A model generated the notes under the pieces. That model was given only the letters and a program-made list of their open reading frames with translations. It was not told the DNA's origin and searched no databases. Position numbers and translations under genes: made by a program. From Arachis hypogaea (Eukaryota; Streptophyta; Magnoliopsida; Fabales; Fabaceae), in NCBI RefSeq assembly GCF_003086295.3, contig NC_092052.1, forward strand, positions 16,460,346-16,524,345: 64,000 nucleotides of DNA. Reading direction: 5' to 3'. Position 1 is the stretch's first letter. Each line of letters opens with the position of its first letter. Below, one piece after another: positions 46,981-59,049 of this stretch.

Positions 46981-49900
46981 ATGGCGGACGACCATGACAA
47001 TGACCACGATTCAGATCTAGAAGATAGAACGCCGCGCAAAAACGCGGATACTACACTGAAAGATACTCCGGAATCCAACGGGGACAAAAACTCACCAAAT
47101 CCGGGAGCAATAGAAGCGCTTCAAGATCGCTTAAAGCAACTTGAAAAAGAAACCCAACAACAAAGAGAGATCGGAAAGGATCTACAAAGAGAGGTATGGC
47201 GACATCGAGAATTGGAAGAAAAACTACAGCAATTAGAAGCCGATATCAAATCAAAAGCTCCTCGGACCACCCCAGACGAAAATTCACGCAAAGAGCAAGA
47301 CCCATTCACCAGGGAAATTATGAAAACCAAAGTTCCAAAAGTCTTCAAACTCCCGGATATGACTTTGTATGATGGCACCACAGATCCCAACCACCATCTC
47401 AGCAATTTCAGAAGCAGAATGTACCTCACCGACGCCTCAGATGCTGTTCGCTGTAAAGCCTTTCCAACAACTCTCACGAAGACAGCGATCAGATGGTTCG
47501 ACAACCTACCTCCAAAGTCCATCTCAAACTTTGACGACCTGGCCAAAAAATTCCTAGCCAGATCCTCCATCCAGAAAGATAAGCCCAAGCACGCCCCCAG
47601 TTTACTAGGGATCAAGCAAAGAGATCGGGAGAGCCTCCGCAACTACATGGAAAGATTCAACAAAACATGCATGGACATACAAAGCTTACCAACAGAGGCT
47701 GCCATCATGGGACTCATCAATGGCCTACGAGAGGGACCTTTTAGCCAATCTATATCAAAGAAGTACCCTACCTCCCTAGACGAAGTACAGGAGCGAGCAG
47801 AAAAATACACAACATGGAAGAAAACGCTCAGTTGGGAGAAACCTCAAAATCTGGGGCCCCCTACCGAGATAAAGACAAGGAATCCAAAAGGAAAGAAGAT
47901 CGACAAGGGGAGAAAATAAAAAAATACCATAATTACACTCCTCTCAGGGCATCCCTGGTCGACGTATACAAAGAAGTCTGTCATACAGAGAAAATCCCCC
48001 CAGCGCGACCACTCAAAGGCAAAAGGGGAGGAGGAAACCGGAATGAATACTGTGAATACCATCGAGTCCGAGGGCACTCCACCAACGAGTGCTTTGACTT
48101 AAAAAATATCATAGAAAAATTGGTGAGAGAAGAAAAATTAGATCGATTTCTGGCCACCCGAGATGAGAACCAAAGAAAGAGACGAAGGGACGAAGATGAC
48201 GGACGAACTGAACGATCACCTCAGACACCAGAAAGACACGTCCACATGATACACGGCGGATTCACAGGAGGTGGGATCTCCAAATCATCTCGCAAAAGAC
48301 ATCTCAAAGAAGTATATCATGTCAAGGGAAAGGAGGAAGCACCCGACATCCCTGCAATAACATTCACTAAAGAGGACGCATCCGGCATCATCTCGGGACA
48401 CGACGATCCCATGGTCATCACTATCATACTGGAAAACGCCAATCTACACCGCACATTACTAGACCAAGGGAGTTCTGCCGACATCTTATTCAAAACAGCC
48501 TTCGACAAACTCGGCTTAGAAGAAAAGGAACTTAGAGCATACCCGAACAGTCTGTTCGGACTAGGAGATACCCCGGTACAACCACTGGGATACGTATCGC
48601 TACACACAACCTTTGGAAAAGGGAATCAATCCAGGACCCTCAAAATAGACTACATTGTGGTCGACGTAAGTTCAGCCTACAATGCTCTAATAGGTCGGAC
48701 AACTCTCAATCAACTCGGCGCAATAGTCTCGACTCCACATCTATGCATGAAATTCCCAGCTGCAGAGGGGATAGCCACGATAAAAGCAGATCAAAAGATG
48801 GCACGCCGCTGTTATAACGAAAGTCTAAACCTCAGAGGCAGAGGAGAAGAGTTTCATACAATTGAGCTTGGCGGAGTTCAGCGACGAGAAGAACTCCGTC
48901 CACAGCCAGAAGGCGAGATAGAGAAAGTTCAGATCGGAGACACCCCGGACAAAACAACTAACATCGGAACGATCCTAAGAGGAGACTCAAAGGAATTACT
49001 GATACAATTCTTACGAGATAATGTCGATCTCTTCGCATGGAAAGCCGCATACATGCTAGGTATAGACCCCAAGCTAATGTGCCACAAGTTGGCGGTCTAT
49101 CCAGGATCTCAGCCGGTGCAGCAGAGACGAAGAAAACTTGGGCCAGAGTGATCCCAAGTTGTGGAAGAACAGGTGCAAGCACTACTGGAGGCAGGATTCA
49201 TAAGAGAAGTCAAGTACCCACTATGGCTAGCCAGCATCGTCTTGGTGAGAAAATCAAATGGGAAGTGGCGAATGTGCACCGATTACACTGATCTCAACAA
49301 AGCCTGCCCAAAAGATCCTTACCCACTCCCAAGTATCGACGCTCTAGTAGATGCTTCCTCCGGATATAGATACCTCTCGTTTATGGACGCATACTCGGGA
49401 TACAACCAAATTCCCATGTATCCACCAGATCAAGAAAAGACCTCGTTTTTAATGCCGAAAGCAAATTACTGCTACATCGTGATGCCTTTCGGTCTCAAGA
49501 ACGCAGGAGCTACTTATCAAAGGTTAATGAATAAAGTCTTCTCAGATCACATCGGAAAAATCATGGAAGTCTATGTGTACGACATGTTGATAAAGACACA
49601 AAGCGAAGATACATTATTGTCTGACCTGGCTCAAGTGTTCGACACTATAAGGAAGCACGACATGCGACTCAATCCCGCAAAATGCACCTTTGCAGTAGAA
49701 GCAGGCAAATTCCTAGGTTTCATGCTCACACAAAGAGGAATTGAAGCAAACCCGGATAAATGTCAAGCCATACTCAACATGAAGAGCCCCACCTGTGTCA
49801 AAGAAGTACAGCAGCTCAACGGGAGATTGGCCGCCCTATCCAGATTCTTAGCAGGGGCAGCAATAAGATCTCTCCCCTTCTATGCTACTTTAAGGAAGGG

Positions 49901-52062
49901 AAAGCAGTTCGAATGGACGACAGAATGTGAACAAGCCTTCCAAGACTTCAAGGAATTCTTAGGATGGCCGCCTATCTTATCTCAACCACGAGAAGGAGAA
50001 CCGCTCATATTATATCTCGCAGTAGGAAGCCGGGCAATAGCCTCAGCACTAGTCAGAGAAGACGAAAATGGGCAACAACCCGTCTACTTCATTAGCAAAG
50101 CGCTACAGGGATCTGAGCTGAACTACCAGAAAATAGAAAAATTTGCCTATACTCTCATCCTAACATCTCGACGACTTCGCCCATACTTCCATGCTCACAC
50201 CATTAAGGTTCGAACTAACCAGCCCATAAAAAGAATACTGCAGAAAACAGATTTAGTAGGCAGAATTTTACAATGGGCAGTTGAGTTATCATAGTTCGAC
50301 CTCCAATATGAAGCTCGGACGGCCATCAGATCACAGTATCTGGCCGACTTTATCGCAAAATTCACAAATGCCCTGGAAACTCCCACAGAATGGAATCTCT
50401 ATATGGACGGTTCTTCAAATAAAACTGGAAGTGGTGCAGGTGTGATAATAGAAAGCAACCAAGGAACCCAGGTTGAGCTCTCCCTCAAGTTCGGGTTCCC
50501 GGCCTCAAACAACCAGGCAGAATATGAAGCGTTATTAGCTGGTTTGAAGCTGGCTAAAGAGGTTGGAGCTCAAAAACTCAACATTTACAGTGACTCACAA
50601 GTAGTCACCTCACAGATAACAGGAAGCTATCAAGCCAAAGATCCCACCATGAAAAAGTATTTGGATAAAACCAAGGGACAACTCGGACAACTCGGGGAAT
50701 ATAAGATCTGCCACATACCCCGCGAACAAAATGCCCGAGCTGACGCACTCTCGAAACTAGCCAGCACCAAACCAGGGAGCAACAATAGAAGCCTCATCCA
50801 GGAAATGCTACAGAACCCGTCAATCTCGAAAGAGGAAAAAGTCCTAGCCATAACAAGTCAGGACCAAGGATGGATGACCCCCATAATCAACTACCTCAAA
50901 GCTGGAACACTCCCCACAGAAGAAAAGGAGGCAAAGAGGTTAAAAAGGGAGGCACAGTACTACACCATCATAAACAACATCCTGTACAAAAGAGAGATCT
51001 CAATACCATTACTAAAATGCGTGCCGACCTCCAACACAAGGAAAGTGCTAGAAAAAGTACACGGCGGCATTTGTGGTAATCATCTCGGAGCACGAGCTCT
51101 CACCAAAAAAGTACTCCGGGCGGGATTTTATTGGCCAACTCTATAGAAAGAAGCTACAGAATTTGTAAAGACATGTCCACCATGTCAGAAACATGCAAAC
51201 TTTCACATTGCCCCGCCAGAAGAGCTCATCAGCATGACTTCGCCTTGGCCGTTTGCAAAATGGGGACTCGATCTTCTCGGCCCCTTCCCCCAGGGGTCAG
51301 GACAAGTTAAATTTCTCATAGTAAGGGTAGACTATTTCACAAAGTGGATCGAGGCAGAGCCCCTAGCCAACGCCATGCCCAAAGAAGCTGGAAATTCTTA
51401 TATAGAAACATTGTCACAAGGTTTGGGATTCCATATTCAATAACCACAGACAATGACACTCAATTCACAGATGCAGGCTTCAGAAAACTAGTAGCCGACT
51501 TAAATACAAAGCACCAGTACACCTCCATTGAACACCCACAAGCCAATGGACAGGCCGAAGCCGCCAACAAAGTTATATTGGCTGGGTTAAAACGGAGATT
51601 ACAAGATGCAAAAGGAGCTTGGGCAGAAGAGCTTCCACAAGTCCTATGGGCGTATCGAACGACGCCACATTCCACCACGAAGGAATCCCCCTTCTGGCTA
51701 GCATATGGAATAGAAGCAATGATTCCAGTGGAGATCGAGGAAGGATCGCCTAGAGTGGTTCATTACAATGAGGGAGCAAACTCCCAACTTCAGAGGGAAG
51801 AGCTTGACCTACTACCTGAAATCCAAGAAAGAGCTCGGATCAGGGAAGAAGCACTAAAGCGTCGAATGGCTTCCAGATATAATCAAAGGGTAGTGCCGAG
51901 AAGTTTCGCAGAGAATGATCTCATCCTAATCCGAAATGATATTGGAACAACTTGACCAGGAGAAGGAAAGCTGGTAACTAACTGGAAAGGACCCTACCGA
52001 GTTGTAGAAGTACTTGGGAAGGGCTACTACGCCTGCAACCTAAGAAGGTACTACAGTTAGAA
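46981..52062 (+). pseudogene. Gag-pol of element B, inactivated
   Basis: Gag starts at ATG 46981 (Asp/His-rich start, coiled-coil-like QLEKETQQQREIGKDL, then the gag core VFKLPDMTLYDGTTDPNHHLSNF). A one-base deletion near 47808 (TACACAAC against TACATCAAC in A) shifts the frame. Then follow the knuckle CEYHRVRGHSTNEC (48050), protease LLDQGSSADILF (48460), a stop TGA 49149-49151 before RT, RT to about 49900 with the catalytic motif changed to YVYD (49572-49583), stop 50292-50294, second RNase H from about 50400 (YMDGSSNKTGSGAG), stop 51144-51146, a frameshift near 51390, integrase (GLDLLG, TTDNDTQF, NGQAEAAN) and a stop at 51953-51955. At least two frameshifts, four stops and a lost RT catalytic Asp make it non-functional. 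Confidence 0.93.
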
Positions 52063-53421
52063 AAAGTAAAAGACCTCATTATTGGATGCACTCTTTTTCC
52101 TGAAAAGGTTTTTTAACGAGGCACCAAGTTGAGACTTAGACACTATCCGACTTAAAGGGATGAAAAATTCCCACATGTATATTTGCACTTTCCTTTGAAT
52201 AAAATATATTTTAGATATTCTACAAGATTTCAAGACGCATTAATCTGAAGCATTCATCGTCCGATTATAAAGCAACAGATCGGCAGAAAGTGAAAAACAA
52301 TTTCACTGCACGATCACGATAAAGATAACCGTCCGATAAAGGTAAAAACGCGATTCACCCAAAAGACGATCTAAAGATAACAACCACTTTCTGCAAATCG
52401 GCAAAGATGAACACAGAATAATGTAAGAAGTTATCAAAAGCAATCCGGAAAAGAACCTGATGAGGTCTTATGGATTGCTAAATAATAACTTAAAGACTGG
52501 CCGACGTTAAGAAGTCAGACCAAGTCAACCCAAGTTATAAGTAAACCCTGGAAAGAGGTCTGGCCAACCCTATTAAAGAGGATTACTTTAACTTAGAAGG
52601 GCCCGACATGACAAAGTCAGTCCAAAATGAAAAAGTTATAAAAGTAATCCCTGAAAGAGACCTGACAAAGGTCCAAGAAAGAGGATTACAAAAAATAACT
52701 TAGAAGAGATCGACCTAACGAAGTCGGTCTCCTACAACAAAAAAGTTATAGAAGTAATCCCTGAAAAAGACCTGACAAAGGTCTAAGAAAGAGGATTACA
52801 AAAATAACTTAGAAGAGATCGACCTAACGAAGTGGGTCTCCTACAACAAAAAAGTTATAGAAGTAATCCCTGAAAGAGACCTGACAAAGGTCCAAAAAAG
52901 AATATTACAAAAAATAACTTAGAAGAGATCGACCTAACGAAGTCGGTCTCCTACAACAAAAACCAAGTTATAAAAGTAATCCCTGAAAGAGACCTGACAA
53001 AGGTCCAAGAAAGAGGATTACAGAAATAACTGAAAAGAGGACCAACGTAAAGAAATCGGTTATGAAGTGCTAAAAATACAAGCAAGAGCGAGAAAACCGA
53101 AAAAGCAAGTTGGACCCACAACCTCAAAGGATCCAAGCTACAAACAATAAAGTACAAAGCAATCCAAAGAGGTCGAGCCGCAAGGTTCCAACACTCTCAG
53201 AGAACAGAAGAGATACCAAGTCAAGCGCAAAAAGCATGATATAATCTACAAAGTTATAAAGCTTCAGAGGCCACCAAAATTTACCTCAAAAGGCTAGCAA
53301 GCTACTTTTGTTTTTCAAAGAAAAAGTTGCTAGGCAAGAAACTAGAAAATGTTAGCAATTAACAAAACAAAAGTTTAAAAGCCCACAAGCCAGGCCAGCT
53401 GCATAAATATCCAGAGAGAGA
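52063..53421. repeat. Non-coding spacer with about 109-bp tandem repeats (element B)
   Basis: From about 52590 to 53030, roughly four copies of a unit running AAGTTATA.AAGTAATCCCTGAAAGAGACCTGACAAAGGTCC..GATCGACCTAACGAAGTCGGTCTCCTAC. Each unit contains small internal palindromes (GACCTGACAAAGGTC; CGACCTAACGAAGTCGG). The rest (52063-52590 and 53030-53421) is diverged repeat-like or unrecognised sequence. The same minisatellite exists in A with more copies. Confidence 0.85.
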
Positions 53422-55335
53422 TCAACAAACATCAGGAGCCTTCTTGGCAGCATCAGGACAAGGAGAAGGAGGGCGAGTCTGAATAGGCACAGCATCCACA
53501 GTTCCATCCTCCCGGTTCAGAATCTGGCAATCCGGATCGGCTACAACCGGAGAAGCTGAAGAAGTCGACACTTTGACAGAGGACACATGGGGAGGTTCAA
53601 CGTCATCATCCTCGTCATCAGGGACAATCTTGCCATCCCTGACAACGTTATCCAGGCTGAAGAGGGTAAGGTCAGCCTCGGGAGCAATAACCTGAACTTG
53701 TTCCTTCAGGTTCTCGTAAGCACCAGTTACGCTGCCAACAAGATGACCTTGAAGCTCGGAGTAATCAGCTCGGGCATTCTCTAACTCCTCCCTCAGGCGC
53801 ACAACCTCCCGATAAGATGTCACATAACTGTCCTTATGTCTCATAGCCGTATCCTCGGCCAGCCTCACCGAAGCCTCCAGAGAGAGGGAACTCGCCTTCT
53901 CATTCTCCAGATCCTTCTCCAACTTGGCTACCTTTACCTCAAGCTCTTCCTTCAGGCCCTTCATCCGGTCGAACTCCTGTTTAGCCTCTTCCATAAATTC
54001 CTTAGTGGCATGGAGAGGAAGATTCTGAGCAGTTCGGTACAGAGCAGCCCCCATATACGCCATCTTAACGCTGTTTCGGGTCATAAATTCCAAATGATGA
54101 AGGATGGACACATCGTCCATGGAAAGGGCACCATAGGGACCGATTTGCTGATCCACAAATTCAATTGCATTAAAGTCGGGAGCATCAAGGTTGAAAGGCT
54201 CAGCTGTTTTTTGTTTCTTATTGGGAGGAGCGCCAGAAGGAGCGACAGAAGTTGGGTGAGGGTCAGCCAGACGAACTCGGGGAGTGGGGATCACCTTCCT
54301 CGCCCCAGGAGAACTCGGCATGGACGGCTTCATACGCACTTGGGAAGATCCCTCCCTGGCCGCCTTGGCTGAGATATTTTTAGCAGCAGTCGCCTTCTGT
54401 GCTCTTTTAAAAGTCTTCATGGATTCATTATTCTTCATTGCCTCTGCAAATAAAACACAACAGTAAGAAATTAAGCTGCAAGTCAGAAAGGCATTTACGA
54501 GCAATATAAACAGATAATAAAGGGAAAATCAGGAACACAAAATACCCAGCTCAGTTTGAAGAAGAGAGGGATTGGTTAAAAATTTCTTTGTATCAAGATG
54601 GGGAGGTTGACCCCAGTGTTCTTCCAAGACAGTCACGAAAGCCCGCTCAGCTTCATCCAACATTTCCCACGTATATCTGGATACTCTCACATCTTTTTGC
54701 CATTCCAAGGGAAAGGCGGGCTCATCATTCTCATCCAAAAAAAAGGGCCGAGCTCCTTCAACAGCTCGGACCTTGAAAAAGTAGTTTTTAAAATCACGAA
54801 ACGATTCGTCAAACATGGAAAAGACCTTCTTTCCCTGGGAAGATCGAAAGGAGACCCAAGCCGCCTTCTTTTTTACTACTCCAGGCTTTGTCAAGACAAA
54901 TAGATAGAAAAAGAGAGATTGCGAGGCGGGAATACCAAAACCATGACACAACAATTGAAAAATTTTTATGAAACCCCAGGAATTAGGGTGAAGTTGAGAG
55001 GGAGCAACATTACATGACCATAACAGGTTGGTCTCAAATTTAGTGAAAGGAATGGTGATACCCAGCTGACCAAAGAAGAAGTCATAAGCATAGAAAAAAG
55101 GGCGATCTCTAACAACCCGAGTAGAGAAACAAACTCTCTCGTCAGAAGAGGGAGGGACAAGTTCATAATTCTTCTCATCACCAGCATTACTACAGACCCT
55201 ATGAAACTGCCTAAGCTGCGCACAAAACTCGGAATTAACCAAAGAGACACACATAAGAACCATTGAGTCCACCCAATCAGCCATGCCCTCGGGAACCTGG
55301 GAAGACATCTCTACAATGTTATTACGAGAAGACAT
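53422..55335 (-). CDS. Antisense gene of element B: PF04195-like plus coiled-coil protein, intact
   Basis: Exon 1 is 55335-54546 (790 nt) and exon 2 is 54443-53422 (1,022 nt), joined across a 102-bp GT..AG intron in phase 1. The result is 1,812 nt, 603 residues, no stop. I chose ATG 55335 because copy A has the same start after a similar TTATTGTAG acceptor. Exon 1 carries the PF04195-like core (PFFYAYDFFFGQLGITIPF, SQLHPNSWGFIKIFQLLC, FDESFRDFKNYFFKVRAVEGARPFF, WEMLDEAERAF). Exon 2 carries a basic, Ser/Pro-rich stretch, then EEAKQEFDRMKGLKEELEVK and a long coiled coil to about residue 510, then an acidic tail (DDEDDDVEPP) and a C-terminal APDVC. The product is not a recognised enzyme. It could bind element RNA or protein, or be a former host gene. 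It lies opposite to gag-pol, 3' LTR side, and would be transcribed from inside the element or from the 3' LTR region in antisense. Confidence 0.8.
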
Positions 55336-56416
55336 GAGACCAACTAATCCTACAATAAGAAAAGAAGACAGGATTACCAAAAACATCTCGGACGAGGGGC
55401 AAAACAACTCGACCAATATGATATGGGCGAACAAACAGAAAAGGAAAACCCTAAGACTCAAACCAAAGTCATGGGGCATCCTTTGGAGGCAGTAACAAAG
55501 CAAGGTTTCAGAAAATTTCTACAGCTTACGTCCCGGCACTCATCAAACAAGAAAATAAGGTTTCAAATAAAACAAAGGAAGTAAAAACACAAAGTCATCT
55601 AAGTCACTACCTTTCTACAGTCTATCAGCAAAAAATATTGTCAAACATAAAAAATGCCAAGCAGAAAATCATCAAAGACGCAACTTTTTTCAGATTCAAG
55701 CAAAAACCATCATCGAAGGCACAAGCAGAAACGGCGACAACATGCAAAAGCCCTAAAAAAGATTCAAGCAACAAGAAAAGCAAAAAGATTCGCACAAAAA
55801 ACGAAGAAATTCCAGAACACGCAACAATCAGGCACAGTAAAAGCAGAAAGATCCAAACTTTCTCTGAGCAAAAATCAAACTTTCTAAAAATAGACATATA
55901 AAGAAACAAAAGAAAAAAAATTGAACCTGGAGAATAGAAGAAAACCTCGAAAGAAAGCTGAAGAGCAAAAGCAACAAAGCCACCCCTCGAAGCGGAAAAC
56001 TGCGAAGATGGAAGGAGAAATCTGGAAATCACCCCTCTTCCACAGAAAGCAGTAGCAGAACAGACGTTGCGGGAAGGAACTACGAACTCCAGGCAAGAAA
56101 CAGAAAATGAGAGAGTAAAGGGAGAAGTTACGAAGAAGAGCGAAGAAGAGAAATCATTTTTGATTGAGAAATTCAAAATAAAAAGCCAAGAGAAAACGGG
56201 GCAATTAATACCAATTAATGAAGGTATTAAACCCTCTCACGTTCCCAAGAACAAAGCGCTGATATAAAAGCGCGCGCTTTTAGAGAAAAATGTTCTACAT
56301 TCAAAAGATTCTACAAAAGGAAGAAATCGAAAAAATGCTTGAGTTCGGCTTCGTCAGAGAAGGACCGAAGTCAAAGACTCGACCTCAACAAAAAGACCGA
56401 GCTCAAGCAGGGGCAC
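55336..56416 (-). other. Leader region of B's antisense gene and polypurine tract
   Basis: A non-coding, A-rich + strand (T-rich as transcript) region matching 43985-45022 of A in inverse orientation. A TTTCTTATTGTAG acceptor-like site lies just upstream of the ATG. The polypurine tract AAGCAGGGGCAC at about 56405-56416 abuts the 3' LTR. Confidence 0.6.
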
Positions 56417-56955
56417 TGTTCATACCCTGGGTCGAGCTACCCGACCTGGGATGATTGGCGACAAAGCGACCGACCTCTTCAGGTCAGGCTACCCGACCTC
56501 TTCTCAAAGAGGTCGGCCAAATCAACAGGAGAGCCTAATAAAGGGCCCAAATAGAGGAACACGACCCAAATCCAAAGGCAATCCAAGCCTATAGAGATAA
56601 AGGCGGTTCCATTGAAGATAAGCTGACCTCACCAGAAGATAAGATAAGATAAGATAACCAACTTATCTTATCTAGAAAGGTCACTCTACAACCACTATAA
56701 ATACACTGAAGCACCCAGGTATAACTCATACTCTGATTCTACATAAAACCTGCTTAATACCCATGCTAACTTAAGCATCAGAGTCTCTTGCAGGTACCCC
56801 CCACCCTCCGGTGACCAAGGATCAGCAGTACAGCCAGTCCAACAAGTCGGACACAACAGCTCCGGCCGTCACCAGCCAGCCGGACACATCATCTCTGACC
56901 TGTACCGAAGATCTCGTCCGAGATTGACCTCCAGTTTCAGGTAACCCACGGAACA
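56417..56955 (+). repeat. 3' LTR of element B
   Basis: 539 bp, near-identical to 46402-46939, ending GGAACA. It is followed by GGGCC (56956-56960) and the resumed antisense gene of A. Confidence 0.95.
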
Positions 56956-57889
56956 GGGCCTGAAGGAGGAGCTTGAAGTAAAGGTAGCCAAACTGGAAAA
57001 GGATCTGAAGAATGAGAATGCGAGTTCCCTTTCTCTGGCGGCTTCTGTGAGGCTGGCCGAGGACACGGCACAGAGGCATAAAGACAGCTATGTTACATCC
57101 TATCGGGAGGGAATTCGCCTGAAGGAGGAGTTGGAGAACGCCCGAGCTGATTACTCCGAGCTCCAGGGTCATCTTGTTGGCAGCGTAACTGCTGCCTATG
57201 AGAACCTGAAAGAGCAGGTCCGGATTATTGCTCCCGAGGCCGACCTTACTCTCTTCAGCCTGGATAATGTTGTGAGGGATGGTAAGATTGTTCCTGATGA
57301 CCAGGATGATAATGATGTTGAACTCCCCCCTATATCTTCTGCCAAAGTATCGACCTCTTCAGTTCCTCCGGTTGTGTCTGATCCGGATTGCCAGATTCTG
57401 AACCGGGATGATGGAACTGTGGATGCTGTGCCTATCCAGACTCGGCCTCCTTCTCCCCGTATTGATGCTGTCGGGAAGGCTCCCGATCTTTGCTGATTTC
57501 TCTTTGGATATTTGTGTAGTTGGCCCGGCTTGTGGGCTTTTAAATTCTTTATTTGTAGTTTGGATATTTTGCTGACTGTTGGTATTTCTTTTGGTTGCTT
57601 GTTTAGCAACTTTCATTTTGAAAAATAGCAAGTAGCTTCTAAGCTTTTGGGCTTGACCCTGAAGCTTTTATAATGTTGTATTTCATATCATACTTGTTTG
57701 CGCTTGTCTTAGCACTTTTTGAAAATGTCGGAGCCTTCGGCCTCTTTGAATTGCTTTGCACTTGTTGCTTGTGGGTTGGATCTTTCGAGGTTGTGGATGG
57801 GCAGTTCCAACTTGTTTCTCGGTTTCTTGCTTTCGCTTGTATAACCGATTTCTTTACGTTGGTCCTCTTTCCCGTTATTTTTGTAGTTC

Positions 57890-58520
57890 TCTTTTTTTGG
57901 ACCTTGTCAGGTCTCTTTTAGGGACTACTTATATAACTTGTTTTTTTTTGTAGGAGACCGATTTCGTTAGGTCGATTTCTTCTAAGTTATTTTGTAATCC
58001 TCTTTTTTGGACCTTTGTCAGGTCTCTTTCAGGGATTACTTTTATAACTTGTTTGTAGGAGACCGACTTCGTTAGGTCGATCTCTTCTAAGTTATTTTGT
58101 AATCCTCTTTCTTGGACCTTTGTCAGGTCTCTTTCAGGGATTACTTTTATAACTTGTTTGTAGGAGACCGACTTCGTTAGGTCGATCTCTTCTAAGTTAT
58201 TTCGTAATCCTCTTTCTTGGACCTTTGTCAGGTCTCTTTCAGGGATTACTTTTATAACTTGTTTGTAAGAGACCGACTTCGTTAGGTTGATCTCTTCTAA
58301 GTTATTTTGTAATCATCTTTCTTAGACCTTTGTCAGGTCTCTTTCAGGGATTACTTTTATAACTTGTTTGTAGGAGACCGACTTCGTTAGGTCGATCTCT
58401 TCTAAGTTATTTCGTAATCTTCTTTTTTGGACCTTTGTCAGGTCTCTTCCAGGGATTACTTTTATAACTTGTTTGTAGGAGACCGACTTCGTTAGGTCAA
58501 TCTCTTCTAAGTTATAGCAA
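57890..58520 (-). repeat. About 105-bp tandem minisatellite of element A (about six copies)
   Basis: Units reading TTTGGACCTTTGTCAGGTCTCTTTCAGGGATTAC..GTAGGAGACCGACTTCGTTAGGTCGATCTCTTCTAAGTTATTT recur at roughly 105-bp spacing (GGGATTAC near 58035, 58136, 58241, 58347, 58452). It is the inverse complement of B's array, which has about four copies. The unit is conserved within each array, suggesting array-wise homogenisation. Confidence 0.88.
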
Positions 58521-59049
58521 TTCCTCTTTTATAGGGTTGGCCAGACCTCTTTCCAGGGATTTGCTGATAACTTGGGTTGACTTGATCCGACTTCTCAACG
58601 TCGGCCAGTCTTTGAGTTATTATTTTATCAATCCTTAAGACCTCGTCAGGTTCTTTTTTGGATCACTTTCGATAACTTCTTGCATTATTATGTGTTCATC
58701 TTTGCCGATTTGTAGAAGGTGATTTCTGTCTTTATTTGGTCGACCTTTAGATGAATCGCGTTTTCATCTTTATTGGTCTTCCATCGTGATCGTGCAGTGA
58801 ATCTGTTTTTTACTTTCTGCCGATCTGTTGCTTTATAATTGGACGATGAATGCTTCAGATTAATGCGTCTTAAGAATTTGTAGAATATCTAAAATATATT
58901 TTATTCAAAAGGAAATGCAAATATATACATGCGGGAGTTTTTCATCCCTTTAAGTCGAATAATTTCTGGATCTCAACTTGGTGCCTCATTAAAAAACCTT
59001 TTCAGGAAAAAGAGTGCATCCTATGACTAGATCTTCTAGCTATAGTACC
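58521..59049. other. Spacer between minisatellite and pol of element A
   Basis: Non-coding, the inverse counterpart of 52063-52590 in B (shared CCGATCTGTTGC / GCAACAGATCGG and AAAAACCTTTTCAGGAAAAAGAGTGCATC blocks). No gene. Confidence 0.6.

Larger units (their letters stand above)
46402..56955 (+). mobile_element. Tat-type LTR retrotransposon B, complete (10,554 bp), nested in A
   Basis: The LTRs of 538 bp (46402-46939) and 539 bp (56417-56955) are near-identical. The TSD is GGGCC on both sides. It has a PBS TGGCGCCGTTGCCGGGGA, gag-pol on +, a tandem array, an antisense gene on -, and a polypurine tract AAGCAGGGGCAC before the 3' LTR. It is the same family as element A but in opposite orientation. 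The layout, with an antisense gene between pol and the 3' LTR, is known for some Tat elements (for example maize Grande and Retand-type elements). Confidence 0.96.
45023..57496 (+). pseudogene. Antisense gene of element A, broken by element B
   Basis: Exon 1 (45023-45815) encodes the PF04195-like domain (PFFYAYEYFFSQLDITFPFTAFETDLLWSC, SQLHPNSWGFIKIFQLLC) with one in-frame TGA at 45413-45415. The intron is 45816-45911 (96 bp, phase 1). Exon 2 runs 45912-46401 (frameshift near 46255) up to EFDRMKGL, is interrupted by element B, and resumes at 56961 (KEELEVKVAKLEKDL ... NAVDY-type coiled coil, then an acidic tail ending KAPDLC) to 57496. The GGGCC target duplication at 46397-46401 and 56956-56960 sits inside the Gly-Leu codons. 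Function unknown; the family is annotated in Pfam as a putative gypsy-type transposon protein. Confidence 0.88.

Noticed and set aside
57890..58520. Regularly spaced repeats resembling an array such as CRISPR
   Set aside because: The whole unit of about 105 bp is repeated with no unique spacers, inside a plant retrotransposon. It is a minisatellite.
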